Shown here: piece after piece, positions 1 through 9,663 of the stretch
How positions within the stretch are numbered: the first letter of the stretch is position 1
How the letters are laid out: every line of letters begins with the position of its first letter
Assembly (NCBI RefSeq): GCF_003255815.1
Contig: NC_037668.1
Coordinates: forward strand, 62,244,178-62,308,177
Reading direction: 5' to 3'
DNA length: 64,000 nt
Source of the DNA: Theropithecus gelada
Taxonomy: Eukaryota > Chordata > Mammalia > Primates > Cercopithecidae
The notes under the pieces: model-generated
Seen by the model: only the letters and a program-made list of their open reading frames with translations
Told to the model about the DNA's origin: nothing
The model's database searches: none
Program-made: the position numbers and the translations under genes

Positions 1-47
1 GCCTGGGTGACAGAGACCCTGTCTCAGATAAATAAATAAATATTTAA
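1..47 (+). mobile_element. Alu SINE, 3' end only (cut by window edge)
   Basis: The window opens in the last part of an Alu right arm (GCCTGGGTGACAGAG followed by CCTGTCTCA) and runs into an AAAT-type tail. Only the 3' end is visible; the rest lies before the window. Confidence 0.9.
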
Positions 48-154
48 AGTTTTTTTTAAAATAAAATATATAAGTCATTTTTGGAGAGAGAGACAGGTAA
101 AGAGAGGGAAGGTTTTGAGGTATGATCCACAAGGAGACAGATCACAGTATGTTG

Positions 155-290
155 GAGCTGGGCAGGGCCTCAAATTATTCTGTCTAACTACCTCATTTTA
201 CGTTTAGGGAAACTGAGGTCCTAAGAAAAGTGGCTTGCCTATGGTCACACAGTGAATTACTGTCAAGTCAGACCAGATCTCTGGCCTGAT
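155..290 (-). mobile_element. MIR SINE
   Basis: The plus strand shows the reverse complement of the MIR core: a TCATTTTAC block, GGGAAACTGAGG, then GGTCACACAGTGA. Typical diverged ancient mammalian SINE. Confidence 0.8.
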
Positions 291-1329
291 AATAATCTGG
301 CCTACCTCCTTCGACTGTATTTTCCTGCTGTTCCTGCAAATAATTTCCATCTTATTCTAGTGTTGACTTGTATTGAAGTCCCCAGTGCCTTCCAGAACTT
401 GAGGTCAAAATTGTGTCTGTCCTAACCAGGAAGAATTGCTACAGGTGCTCTTTCCTGGAAGCTCCCACATTTCCTGCTTGCTGTGCTCATCCACTAAATG
501 GCTGAAGGACCCACCTGAAAAGTCATATCTGCTGGAGCCTCTGATCCACTCAGTAGCTAAAGGTCATGGCTGATGCTACGGATGGTAAGTTTTGGTCAAC
601 GTCCTATTTTGAGATGCAGGTACCACTTTTTGCTTTCCACTGGAAAAGCCTGGAGTGTTTCCCATCCTGGCATTCAAATCTTTCCCACAGAATGGGCAGA
701 CCTAAGACTGCTCATGGAAGGTCTGGGGATGAGATGGATCTTCCTACAGGCCAACTCTGGAGCCAGCCCAGACCTCTCCATCTCCGATGCAGTGCAGCAC
801 TCCCGAAAACCCAAGACCAAGTGCAAAAAGATATGCCTTTGGCTCAATATGTAAAAACTCTCCAGCAATAAATTTAAGCAATTCCATTTGGGACTCTCAC
901 AATTTCCTCCACTCAGACAAACTGCTTTTTATTTCAAACGTTCCTGAAGAAAATTGGCCAATTGCTTACTTCAACTGTCAAGGCCATTATGCTGAACCTG
1001 GCAGCAGGACACATACATAACCTGGGGATTTCTTTAAGTTGGATCCTTGCCAAACTGACCACTAGAACAGGGGTCCAGCCCAGAGGGTCTGTGGACATTC
1101 GCCCCTTAGGAACACATTAGAACTTCCACAGAAGAGAATAGGGTTAGCTGGAGCGAGGGCAGGGCTCTGGAGAACTAGGAATAAGGAAATGTAATGTGTA
1201 GTTTGATTCTTCAGATTGACAATTACATCCTAAATCCAAGGGGCAATGTGACCTCCAGCTACCTTGAAATGACCTCAGCAGTCAAACAGACCTACTAGAG
1301 AAGGCATAGGTGGCATCAGAATCTGATAA
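291..1329. other. No recognised gene or repeat
   Basis: No repeat family recognised. An ATG in good context at 566 begins a short frame that meets a splice-donor-like GTAAGT at 585-590; on its own this does not support an exon. The open frames of 93-101 codons here lack any recognisable domain. Confidence 0.4.
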
Positions 1330-1344
1330 TGACAACATCTGATA

Positions 1345-1500
1345 ATGACAATAGCAGCTCTGTTTATTGAACACTTCTATATGCCAGGTGTTATGCTGGG
1401 CGTTTGACATGCCCCCCCTGCAGCCAATTCAAACTCCTTACCATGTTCCTTGGATCAGCACCTAGTACATGGTAAGCATTACACAAGGGCTAGCAAATGT
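1345..1500 (-). mobile_element. MIR-like fragment
   Basis: TTTATTGAACACTT followed by ATGCCAGGTGTTATGCTGGGCG is the inverted 3' part of a MIR. The piece after about 1440 (CACCTAGTACATGGTAAGCATT) looks like a MIR or L2 end in the opposite sense, so two small fragments may adjoin. Confidence 0.5.
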
Positions 1501-1530
1501 TGTTGTCATTCTCATTGTTAACAAAGGGCA

Positions 1531-2310
1531 TCCAGTGAACTCCCAAACCAATCCTCACCAGCCCAGAATAGACAAGCTGATCCTATAAGTTCCTAAGTCA
1601 CCCCAGTATCAGAGATGTCCTCGGTTGTAGGCACTGACCATTTGAATTGTCTCCAGTCTGGACAAGGAGCTGATTGGTCCGCTGTGTGATCTCCAGTTCC
1701 CTGATTCTGACATATGATGCTTTCTGAGTACCTCATTCCCTGGGAGTCCAGGCGGGCTGGTTCAGAGATGACTCACATCCAGGCACCTGCTCCAACAGGG
1801 GGGCCTCCCCCACCCTCACCCCACAGCAGGAAAGGCTTCACCTGACACTTCAGGGAAAAGGAAGAGGAATTTACTTTTTACAATCAAAGCAGAGTTGTGG
1901 CGAGCAACCCCTGACTCTGACATTGCCATGACAACACCTAGAAGGCATCCTTGGCTGAGAGCCGAGGCCCAGAGAGCCCTTTGTTCGTGCTGTGAGGCTG
2001 AGTGGCTGTCTCAGGTGAACAGGTTCTGGGAAGCCTTCTGCAGGCTAAGGAGAAGGGAGCAAGCAAGGACGCTGTAAACTAATCAATCCCCCTTCACAGG
2101 GTTGGCCTGGTGGGGGCTGGAAGGAGACACCTGAAGGTTAGAAGCAGGTCTCCTCATGACCAATCCCTTTTGAAATGTGCCTTAATCAGTAATTCTGAGC
2201 TCCATTTCACCCCTTTCCCTCCCAGAGGGCACCTGCTGCTGCTTTTCTGTCCAGACCCTGGCAGCCTCTAGAATGGGTCTTGAAGTATTTATTTGACCCC
2301 TCCATATCGA
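1531..2310. other. Repeat-free stretch with AP-1 and RFX-like motifs
   Basis: No repeat recognised. TGACTCA (AP-1 type) at 1769-1775 and an X-box-like ATTGCCATGACAAC at 1922-1935 are present. The 60-codon frame at 1895-2077 has no recognisable homology. Candidate noncoding regulatory DNA only. Confidence 0.35.
1922..1935. promoter_or_regulatory. RFX-type X-box-like motif
   Basis: ATTGCCATGACAAC fits the near-palindromic X-box bound by RFX transcription factors, with both half-sites present. Binding is not shown by sequence alone. Confidence 0.3.
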
Positions 2311-2319
2311 AAGAGGATC

Positions 2320-2390
2320 ATAGTCACAAGAATACACTGAGTGCCTATTGTTTCCTAGCACGTGGGCCAGACACTGGGAATACAATGATT
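2320..2390 (-). mobile_element. L2 3'-end fragment (inverted)
   Basis: GTGCCTATTG with a diverged GGGCCAGACACTGGGAATACA resembles the inverted L2 3' end. It is cut by the Alu that follows. Confidence 0.5.
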
Positions 2391-2400
2391 AAAGAAATGG

Positions 2401-2731
<331 letters not shown>

Positions 2732-2817
2732 TTAGAAAACAGAGCTTGAGGCCAAAACTAACACCAGAGACTTCATCCTAGGAAGAGTAGAGAAGAGTGA
2801 ATAAAAAGGGGGATGGA

Positions 2818-3110
2818 GGCCGGGTGCGGTGGCTCACGCCTGTAATCCCAGAACTTTGGAAGGCCCAGACGGGCGATCACAAGGTCAAGGGTTCAAGACC
2901 AGCCTAGCCAACATAGTGAAACCCTGTCTCTACTAAAAATACAAAAAATTAGACAGGCATGATGGTGGGCACCTGTAATCCTAGCTACTCAGGAGGTCGA
3001 GGCAGGAGAATAGCATGAACCCAGGAGGCAGAGGTTGCAGCAAGCCAAGGTTGTGCCACTACACACCAGCCTGGGTGACAGTGCAAGACTCCATCACAAA
3101 AAAAAAAAAA
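2818..3110 (+). mobile_element. Alu SINE, full length
   Basis: It starts GGCCGGGTGCGGTGGCTCACGCC and ends in a poly-A run at 3098-3110. Several substitutions point to an AluS-age copy. Confidence 0.95.
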
Positions 3111-3654
3111 GCATGGATTAATCAAATCTAGCCCAATGCATTAGAGACATAGAGATATTATTATATATGCAATGATATGGGGAAAATTGTATTCACAGAA
3201 CTCTTCTCAGGGAGAATATTCTCTCTGTGCTTGGAAAAGAAGACTCTGCTAAGCTAGTTGTGGAGGTAAAGCCTCAAAGCATATGCTTAAGAAATAATAG
3301 GTGGCCTGCTGCCTTGTAAGGAGGCTCAGTCTGGTTAACTGCAGCCCTTTTGGATTGCTCAGTGGGCTATGCAAGTTTAGGGGAGAGCTGAACTGCTCAG
3401 GACAGGAAAGAAGGGACTGCAATGACTCAGCCTCCTCCATTCCTCCTCCACAAGGGGCCTTATCACTAGGAGTTTCAGTACCACCCACATTTCATCTTTG
3501 TATTGCTTTAGATATGAAGGGTCTCAGGCAAAATCTAATTCCTTTTCTGAATTGGGATTCTGATTTGGTGCCTGATTCTCATACTTTCCACAGTTCAGGC
3601 TCAAGGCTAGTGCAATAACCCAACCACAAAGGAACCTGGTAAACTTGTCATCGT
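3111..3654. other. No recognised feature
   Basis: Ordinary-composition DNA. Open frames at 3249-3488 (minus) and 3301-3618 (plus) are under 110 codons, overlap each other on opposite strands and match no family I know. Confidence 0.4.
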
Positions 3655-3865
3655 CAGCCTGGAGAAATGACAGACCACTACATGGAACAACTTTCTAAGT
3701 GTCAGAACCACCCCAAGAAAGAGTAGGCTGACTTTACAGGTGGTGAGCTCCCTGTCACTGGAAAGGTTCAAGCAAAACCTGGATAACTACCTGGTGGAGA
3801 GGTTGTAGAGGGAAGTCATCCTTTAAGATCTTTCCCAGTCCTGTGTCCGTGATTCTGTGCTCTCT
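3655..3865 (+). mobile_element. L3/CR1-type LINE 3' end
   Basis: GTGAGCTCCCTGTCACTGGAAAGGTTCAAGCA, then CTGGATAACTACCTG, GGTTGTAGAGGGA and a terminal GATTCTGTG follow the order of the mammalian L3 (CR1 clade) 3' end. Very old relic. Confidence 0.6.
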
Positions 3866-4924
3866 TTTAGCCTCTCCACTTAGGACGGGCTTCCCCTGCC
3901 GAAGCTTCATGTGCCCTTACCACTCTGAGTATCCATTTCTTTGGCAGAAAATACTCTGCCAAATGGCAGCATAAGTCTGCTTTCTCTCTATTTTTCTGTG
4001 TATGTTTTCCCTCCCCAGTGGCAGGCAATACCTCCCTTGCTCTTTCTGCTCTAAACACAACTAGGGTTTAGTTTATTTATTTTTTTTTTACGAAAGCTTG
4101 TTATCCTCCAAGAAATAAAGAAAGATGTTGAAGTAAGCAGAAAAGGCAGGAATCCAGGCATCTGCAGTTCCCTCCTCAGGATTTTATTTCCTGGGGAAAT
4201 GCCCAGTGGGGATCACTCTAGGGCTGTCCCCAAAGATATATTATAATAAACCACTGAGAGAATAAAGCTTCTGTGTCTCTGCCCTGGTAGCAAAGGCAGA
4301 CCTACTGCTAAGAAGAGAGATCTTCCTGGCAGAGGAGAGCAATGATATAGCCAGGCTACCCACTCAGAGGAGAACCAAGAGTCTTCAACCCTGCTACTAT
4401 AAGGGATTTAGAACATTTCAAAACTTGTGTAACTTCTCACAAGTGAGTTAGATGTATTATCTCCTCTAGATTTTCCAGTAGGGATTAGTACTAAAATGTA
4501 AATGCCTTCCTTACTTGTTTAAAGGGACTAGAAAGCAAAGAGCCCGGAAGGCAGTGTCTCACTTGAAGGCTAATCTTGGTGGAGAGAATCCCAAGGGATA
4601 GAGTGGCAGCTCAAAGATAAACCCTACAGAATGAACTTCAGAGCTCAAGACTCAGATTCCTGAATGCAGCTAATTTGTGAGAAGTGGAATCACAGACACC
4701 TTCTAGTGTATCCACCAAGCCTTCTTTTTTCTGAAGTGTTCATGACACAGTGGGGGCAGCCCTCAGGCAGCTGTGTCTACACCCTGTAACTCCATCCCCT
4801 GGCCATAAATGATTGGACTGGAGGAGAACACTTGACCAGGATGGCCCAAGTCATTTGAACTGAGGGACAGGGCTGGGAGCTGATCACTGAGCCATGCTAT
4901 TAGCAGTGCTCTTGGGCCAACTAA
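3866..4924. other. No recognised feature
   Basis: About 1 kb of AT-moderate DNA with a T-rich run near 4078-4091. No repeat, RNA gene or convincing reading frame recognised. Confidence 0.4.
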
Positions 4925-4951
4925 CAGCAGCAGCAGGAGCAGCAGCAGCAG
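4925..4951 (+). repeat. (CAG)n microsatellite, interrupted
   Basis: Nine CAG-type triplets with one GGA interruption. They sit at the point where the adjoining MER5A carries its own GCAGCATCAGCATCACC stretch, so the repeat probably grew out of that sequence. Confidence 0.8.
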
Positions 4952-5385
4952 TATCACCTGGGAATGTGTTAGAAATGCAAATTCCTAGGCAGGGCACAGT
5001 GGCTCATGCCTGTAATCCCAGCACTTTGGGAGGCCGAGGTGGGTGGATCACGAGGTCAAGAGATCAAGACCATCCTGGCCAACAAGGTGAAAGCCCATCT
5101 CTACTAAAAATACAAATATGAGCTGGGCGTGGTGGTGCACGCCTGTAGTCCCAGCTACTCAGGAGGCCAAGGCAGGAGAATCACTTGAACCCGGGAGTTG
5201 GAGGTTGCAGTGAGCTGAGATCAACTGCACTCCAGCCTGGCGACAGAGCGAGACTCTGTCTCAAAAAAAAAAAAAAAGAAGAAGAAGAAGAAGAAGAAGA
5301 AGAAGAAGCAAATTCCTGCTAGAGTTTGGGCCCAGGAGTCCTCCTGGTGATTCTGATGCTACTGAAGTTAAAGAAGCTTTGCCCT
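4945..5385 (-). mobile_element. MER5A DNA transposon, split by an Alu
   Basis: Left piece 4945-4987 reads GTATCACCTGGGAATGTGTTAGAAATGCAAATTC in two blocks matching inverted MER5A. The right piece 5308-5385 continues with the GGGCCCAGG, CCAGGTGATTCTGATG-like end. The Alu at 4988-5307 interrupts it. MER5A is a non-autonomous hAT-Charlie element. Confidence 0.75.
4988..5307 (+). mobile_element. Alu SINE with (GAA)n tail
   Basis: Full dimeric Alu flanked by the 10-bp duplication GCAAATTCCT (4977-4986 and 5308-5317). The poly-A tail has turned into about ten GAA triplets at 5278-5307. Confidence 0.95.
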
Positions 5386-5459
5386 AGAGGGAAGGAAGTC
5401 TACGAACTCCTACTGCTAAGTTCCTCCCTCAGCTAGGTTATTCAACTGTTTCTTTGAAT

Positions 5460-5565
5460 TCCATGAGACACTGCAATATATTTCGAATAAATCAAATATA
5501 ATATACCTTAAGCTACTTCCAACTGGTTTCTATTACGTGCAACCAAGAGAACCTTAACTAATACA
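5460..5565 (+). mobile_element. LTR-type 3'-end fragment
   Basis: AATAAATC followed by CTGGTTTCTATTAC, GCAACCAAGAGAACC and ACTAATACAG resembles the 3' end of old MaLR/ERVL-type LTRs. The rest of the element is not recognisable, so the family is uncertain. Confidence 0.4.
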
Positions 5566-5774
5566 GCTCGTTGAGCCTGAGATAACAGAAGTAGACAGCT
5601 CCATCCCCCAAGTCACTACTAACTACCCTCTCTCTCTTCATGCTGGACCCCAAAGAAAGGAGGGCCACAGCCAGGTCACCTCCCACTCCTCTGGTGGGAA
5701 TCACCCTAATCCCTCCTTTCTCTCCTTTCTGTCCTACAGTTATTTGGATTTGCCCTTTTATTAATTTGTTTTTC

Positions 5775-6108
5775 AGCTCACTTTTTAAATTGACAAATAA
5801 TAATTGTTTATATTTATAGGGCACAATATGATGTTTCAATATATGTCTATATTGTGAAACTATCAAATCAGGCTAATTAACATATCCATCCCCTCACATA
5901 CTCATTATTTCTTTGTGGTGAAAACACCTGAAATCCAGCCTCTTAGCAATTTTGAAATATATATTATTAACTAAAGCTATCATGCTGTACAATAGATCAG
6001 AGAACTAACTCCTCCTAACTGAAACTTTGTACCCTTTGATCAATATTTCCCCTCTCCCCAGATCCTTTACATACCATCTCAACCTATAAGCTAACAAGTT
6101 GCTGTAAT
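5775..6108 (-). mobile_element. L1 (older L1M/L1PB type) 3' UTR
   Basis: The plus strand begins TTTTTAAATTGACAAATAAT and continues with CACAATATGATGTTTCAATA, AGGCTAATTAACATATCC and GCTGTACAATAGATC. This is the inverse of the L1M-type 3' terminus. 5'-truncated. Confidence 0.85.
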
Positions 6109-6434
6109 GCCTTGATTCTTCCCGCTTTGGTCAGGGCTATAACTAACCCCTCTGTCTCCATAGCAGAGGTATCCACCCCCCTTTTTCCCAAGGACACATT
6201 TCTCTTCCATTTCCTTTGAGGGAGGTAGAAAGCTTCTCACAGTAGCAACCAGGATTATATGATTAGTATAGACACCATTCAGACACCAACCAAAGCTGCC
6301 TAGCTCTAAAACCCATATTCATTCCACTGTAACGCTGTGTTTCCCCCGCAAACCATCTCCTTAAGCCCATGTGCCTCTGAGTGAGGAGGCAGCAGCTGAG
6401 CTAAGAGCCTCCCTGCCATCCCCCCATCCAAACT
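6109..6434. other. No recognised feature
   Basis: About 320 bp of ordinary DNA between an L1 fragment and a DNA-transposon relic. Nothing recognised. Confidence 0.35.
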
Positions 6435-6775
6435 GAGTAAGTTATGCATCACTTAAGACCAGGATATGTTTGAGAGATGTGTCATTTGGGCAATTTGGTT
6501 GTTGTGCGGACATCAAAGAGAATATTTACACAAACTTAGATGATATAGCCTAGTATACACCCAGGCTATATGGTATAACCTGTTGCTCCCAGGCTAAAAC
6601 CTGCATAGCATGTTAGTGCATTGAATACTGTAGGCAACTGTAACACAGTGGCAAGTATCTGTGTCTCTAAACACAGGAAAGGTAGAGTAAAAAGATGGTA
6701 TTATCATCTTTTGTGACACGTGATCGAACACTGACCAAAATGTCATCAAGTGACTTATGACCATATTGTGCTCTG
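6435..6775. mobile_element. Tigger-type MITE (MER8/Tigger4-like)
   Basis: CATCACTTAAGACCAGGATA, TGTTGTGCGGACATCA, GATGATATAGCCTAGTATACACC, AGGCTATATGGTATA and GAATACTGTAGGCAA fall in the order of a well-known TcMar-Tigger non-autonomous element. I am sure of the superfamily, less so of the member. Confidence 0.7.
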
Positions 6776-6819
6776 CAAAGCAACAGATTTTACCCTTCAT
6801 TTTACTACCTTGTTTTATG

Positions 6820-6853
6820 GGTGTGTGTGTGTGTGCATGCATGTGTGTGTGTT
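6820..6853 (+). repeat. (TG)n microsatellite with GCATGCAT break
   Basis: About 8 TG units, an interruption GCATGCATG, then further TG units. Confidence 0.9.
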
Positions 6854-7424
6854 AACAAGTTCAGTTCCAAACAGCTGTTTGTAAGTCTGCTTGTTTGCAA
6901 CTGCAAAGAACCTCATGAAGGTTAAGCTTATAATCCCCAGACCCGTTTCCACTAGATAGACGAGTGAGTTGATGCTTCACATAATATGTTTTGCTCTGAT
7001 GTGTCTTTTCCAAAACAGCCCTAGTTCTCCCACTTTTAAAATCTGTTAAGGCAAGTAAACCTCCTCCTTAAAGCTCTCTACAGAGAAAGTCTTGGCGGCT
7101 ACAGTGTCAACATCTCTTTGACCTTGTATAGACTTTAGGGGCCCTGAGCCTGAAAAATCATTTATGGCTTGCAACAAGCAACAGTTTACCATGGACTTTA
7201 AGTTCTCAAACAGACTCCTATCCTTTCCTGAACTCATAGTAGGCTAATGAGGCTCCACTGATACTTCTCCTCTCTAGCCATGCACTCAAAAGTTTTTCTC
7301 CTTTTTTGATTTTTGGCAATTGCTTCTCATTACGTTTTGCTGATTATTGTCAATAGCATGGGTGCAGCACTTTTTTTTACATGTTGCCTGATTTACTTTC
7401 CATCCTTCACAATCACACCACTGT
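6854..7424. other. No recognised feature
   Basis: Ordinary AT-rich DNA without recognisable repeat or gene. The 63-codon minus-strand frame at 7046-7237 shows no known motif. Confidence 0.35.
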
Positions 7425-7470
7425 AAAAAAAAAACAAAAAAACAAAAAAACAAAAAAACAAAAAAAAAAC
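7425..7470 (+). repeat. (AAAAAAAC)n A-rich tract
   Basis: A run of A broken by single C residues at 7435, 7443, 7451 and 7459, an exact 8-base period. No Alu or L1 body precedes it, so it is not an obvious retroposon tail. Confidence 0.9.
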
Positions 7471-7757
7471 CCATTTCACTTGCAACATCCATTTTCTCAC
7501 CACTTTCAATTTTTAAAATTATTATTCCACTTTGGATTGTATCGTAACCATATGTCTCTTCTAACCAGCATTTTCAATAAGCTCACTTGCCACTTCTCCA
7601 CTTATTGGTCATGATGATAACAACATTTATAAAATACTTTCAGTGTAACACAGACAGTGCAAACATGCCCCAACAAATCAGGTGACAACGAGTCACAACT
7701 GCTACCGCCATCTGTTGGGAGCAGGAAGAGCTAAAGTGCTTTTGCCATGGAGCAGCA
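7471..7757. other. No recognised feature
   Basis: Short AT-rich interval between the A-rich tract and a Charlie-type relic. Nothing recognised. Confidence 0.35.
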
Positions 7758-7952
7758 GTCAACAGGCTTTAGGTATTTATAAATAAAGTTTTATTGAAAC
7801 ACATCCATGTCTATTTATTTAAGTACTGTCTATGTCAGCTTTTGAGCTACAGTGGCAGAGTGGAGTAGTTGTGACCGAAACCGTATGGTCCTCAACACCA
7901 AAAGTATTTATGATCTGGACCTTTACAGAAACAGTTTGCCAACCCCTGCTCT
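7758..7952. mobile_element. hAT-Charlie type MITE (MER33-like)
   Basis: AATAAAGTTTTATTGAAACACA, GTACTGTCTATG, CTACAGTGGCAGAGTGGAGTAG, GACCGAAACCGTATGG and the end GTTTGCCAACCCCTG follow a common mammalian Charlie-derived element. A second copy lies inverted at 43251-43468. Confidence 0.65.
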
Positions 7953-8027
7953 GGAGTGTTTATAAAAATTAATAAATTTAAAGTTTTCAAATAGAGAAAT
8001 ATACAGCTTGAGTCTACACATGACTCA

Positions 8028-8318
8028 GTGTTGTGGGAGGGATCCAAGGGGAGGTAATTGAATCATGGGGACCAGTCTTTCCTGTGCTACTCTCGTGATA
8101 GTGAATAAGTTTCATGAGATCTGACGGGTTTATCAGGGGTTTCTGCTTTTGATTCTTCCTCATTTTTTCTCTTGTTGCCACTATGTAGGAAATACCTTTC
8201 ACCCCTGCCATGATTCTGAGGCCTCCCCAGCCATGTGGAACTGTAATTCCAATTAAACCTCTTTTTCTTCCCAGTCTCGGATATGTCTTTATCAGCAGCA
8301 TGAAAATAGACTAATACA
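8028..8318 (+). mobile_element. THE1/MST (ERVL-MaLR) LTR, 5'-truncated
   Basis: Reads GTTGTGGGAGGGA, GGTAATTGAATCATGGGG, TCTCGTGATAGTGAATAAG, CCATGTGGAACTGT and ends CTAATACA. The first ~80 bp of the usual ~365-bp LTR is missing. No internal region is attached. Confidence 0.85.
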
Positions 8319-8560
8319 CTCAAATAGATGGCCCTTGTGAAGCTCATTTGCATGAGACCTGAGAGCCTTTTGAGAGAATTTATCCTAAGTAAAGAAGGGA
8401 TCAAACTCAAATAACCTGACCCAGCTGGATAGTTTAATCAATGAAAGGAAATTTCTCATTACTACCTGATGGTTGTAAGTCCAGCTCATCTTAGTCTATT
8501 TCCATAGACACGCATCTGGATCTTGGAGTGGAGTGAGCTTACCTCAGTCAACTGTGGCCT
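8319..8560. other. No recognised feature
   Basis: Short interval between two LTRs; nothing recognised. Confidence 0.35.
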
Positions 8561-8925
8561 CAACAATGCTGCGTAACAAACCATCCAAAACTTGGTGGCA
8601 TACAACATTCAGCATTTACTCCTTACTCTGGCATCTGCAGGTCTACTGGGGAGGCTCTGCCTCAAGCCACGGGCCTGCTGTATCTGGCTTTGTTCCCCAG
8701 GTTTCTCGATCTGGAGGGCATGTTCTTCTCCCGGCAATGGCAAAGGCCCAAGAAGGCAAATCCAACTGCACAAGCACATTCCAAGCTTTTGCTTGCTTTG
8801 TATCTGCTAACGTTCCATTAGCCCAAGCAAGTCACGCGGCCAAGCTCAGCATTAACGGTTGGTAAGTACATTTCTCTCCTAGAGGTTTGGGGAGAGAAAA
8901 TGAATATTTGCTGAACGATAAAATA
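8561..8925 (-). mobile_element. MLT1-type MaLR LTR (inverted, diverged)
   Basis: GCTGCGTAACAAACCA, AACTTGGTGGC, GAGGGCATGTTCTTCTC, GGCAATGGCAAAGGCCCAAGA and CAAGCAAGTCACGCGGCCAAG match the inverted 3' half of an older MLT1. The open frame at 8533-8865 is an accident of this LTR. Confidence 0.65.
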
Positions 8926-9214
8926 CCTAAGTAAAGACAGGAGGGCCTGTGTCATCCAACTTTATAGAAGTTTGGGATGTCTCCAAGATAGTGCAGCACA
9001 AGAGGCGAGAGGCTTTCTCCCTTCCTCCCCACCTGCAACAGACCACTATTCAGCTTTGGCCCTCTGAACTGTGTCCCTTGAGAGATGGCAGCAATAACAG
9101 AGCCCAGTGAAGCAACAGTGGGCCAATAGTGGTGACTGGTGGACACTTCTGGGCCTGGCAGACAAGCAGCAGAGCTCGAGGGGTTGCCCAGGAGTGCAGA
9201 GGGAGAGGCTGCAG

Positions 9215-9234
9215 TGCCCAGCAGAGCAGCAGCA
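9215..9234 (+). repeat. Direct repeat, copy 1
   Basis: TGCCCAGCAGAGCAGCAGCA, repeated without change at 9286-9305 (71 bp between starts). Confidence 0.9.
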
Positions 9235-9285
9235 GTGCCCGGAGTTCCCAGCACCTGCAGAGTAGCCATGACGTCTGCAGAGCCA

Positions 9286-9305
9286 TGCCCAGCAGAGCAG
9301 CAGCA
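9286..9305 (+). repeat. Direct repeat, copy 2
   Basis: Exact second copy of the 20-bp unit at 9215-9234. Sequence between the copies shows weaker CAG-type similarity, suggesting a decayed minisatellite. Confidence 0.9.
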
Positions 9306-9306
9306 C

Positions 9307-9320
9307 CCCCTAGAGGGCAA
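9307..9320 (+). promoter_or_regulatory. CTCF-like motif
   Basis: CCCCTAGAGGGCAA agrees with the CTCF core (CCASYAGRKGGCRS) at about 12 of 14 positions. It directly follows the second 20-bp direct repeat. A motif match alone does not show binding. Confidence 0.3.
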
Positions 9321-9577
9321 CATGGTGCTCACTGAAACAGCAGCAAGTGTCCAGAAGTGCCAGAGACATCCCAGGAATTCTTGGGAAACTACGAGATTTT
9401 TCAGAGGATGGTAAGGTGGGGACACAAGACAGTGAAATTTGAGTCATTCCTGTTACCCATGATCTCATTGATACCCATGGACTGGTGGATCCTGGGGAAA
9501 TTTCTATTATATAAAGTGGGATGTCTAACCCTGAATCCCAGACTCTCTCAGAGCAGAAAACAAGTTCCCCATAATAC

Positions 9578-9626
9578 ATACACACACAGATACATGAACA
9601 CACACACACAGGGGGGGGGGGGGGGG

Positions 9627-9660
<34 letters not shown>
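9578..9660 (+). repeat. (CA)n-poly(G)-(GA)n compound microsatellite
   Basis: CA-rich sequence (9580-9610), then 19 consecutive G (9611-9629), then about 15 GA units (9629-9659). Long G homopolymers are rare in primate DNA and error-prone in sequencing. Confidence 0.95.

Positions 9661-9663
<3 letters not shown>

Larger units (their letters stand above)
8926..9577. other. Unrecognised CAG-rich region with a direct repeat
   Basis: GC-richer than its surroundings with many CAGCAG/GCAGAG blocks. It holds a perfect 20-bp direct repeat (9215-9234, 9286-9305) and a CTCF-like site at 9307-9320. The 157-codon minus-strand frame 8952-9425 is Ser/Ala/Gly-rich low-complexity sequence generated by these repeats, not a recognised protein. 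Confidence 0.4.

Noticed and set aside
4925..5307. Possible CRISPR-like or satellite array
   Set aside because: The repeats are CAG and GAA triplets next to MER5A and Alu sequence, with no spacers.
8952..9425. 157-codon minus-strand frame
   Set aside because: Composition is dominated by Ser/Ala/Gly/Cys from CAG-type repeats, including the 20-bp direct repeat. No family recognised.
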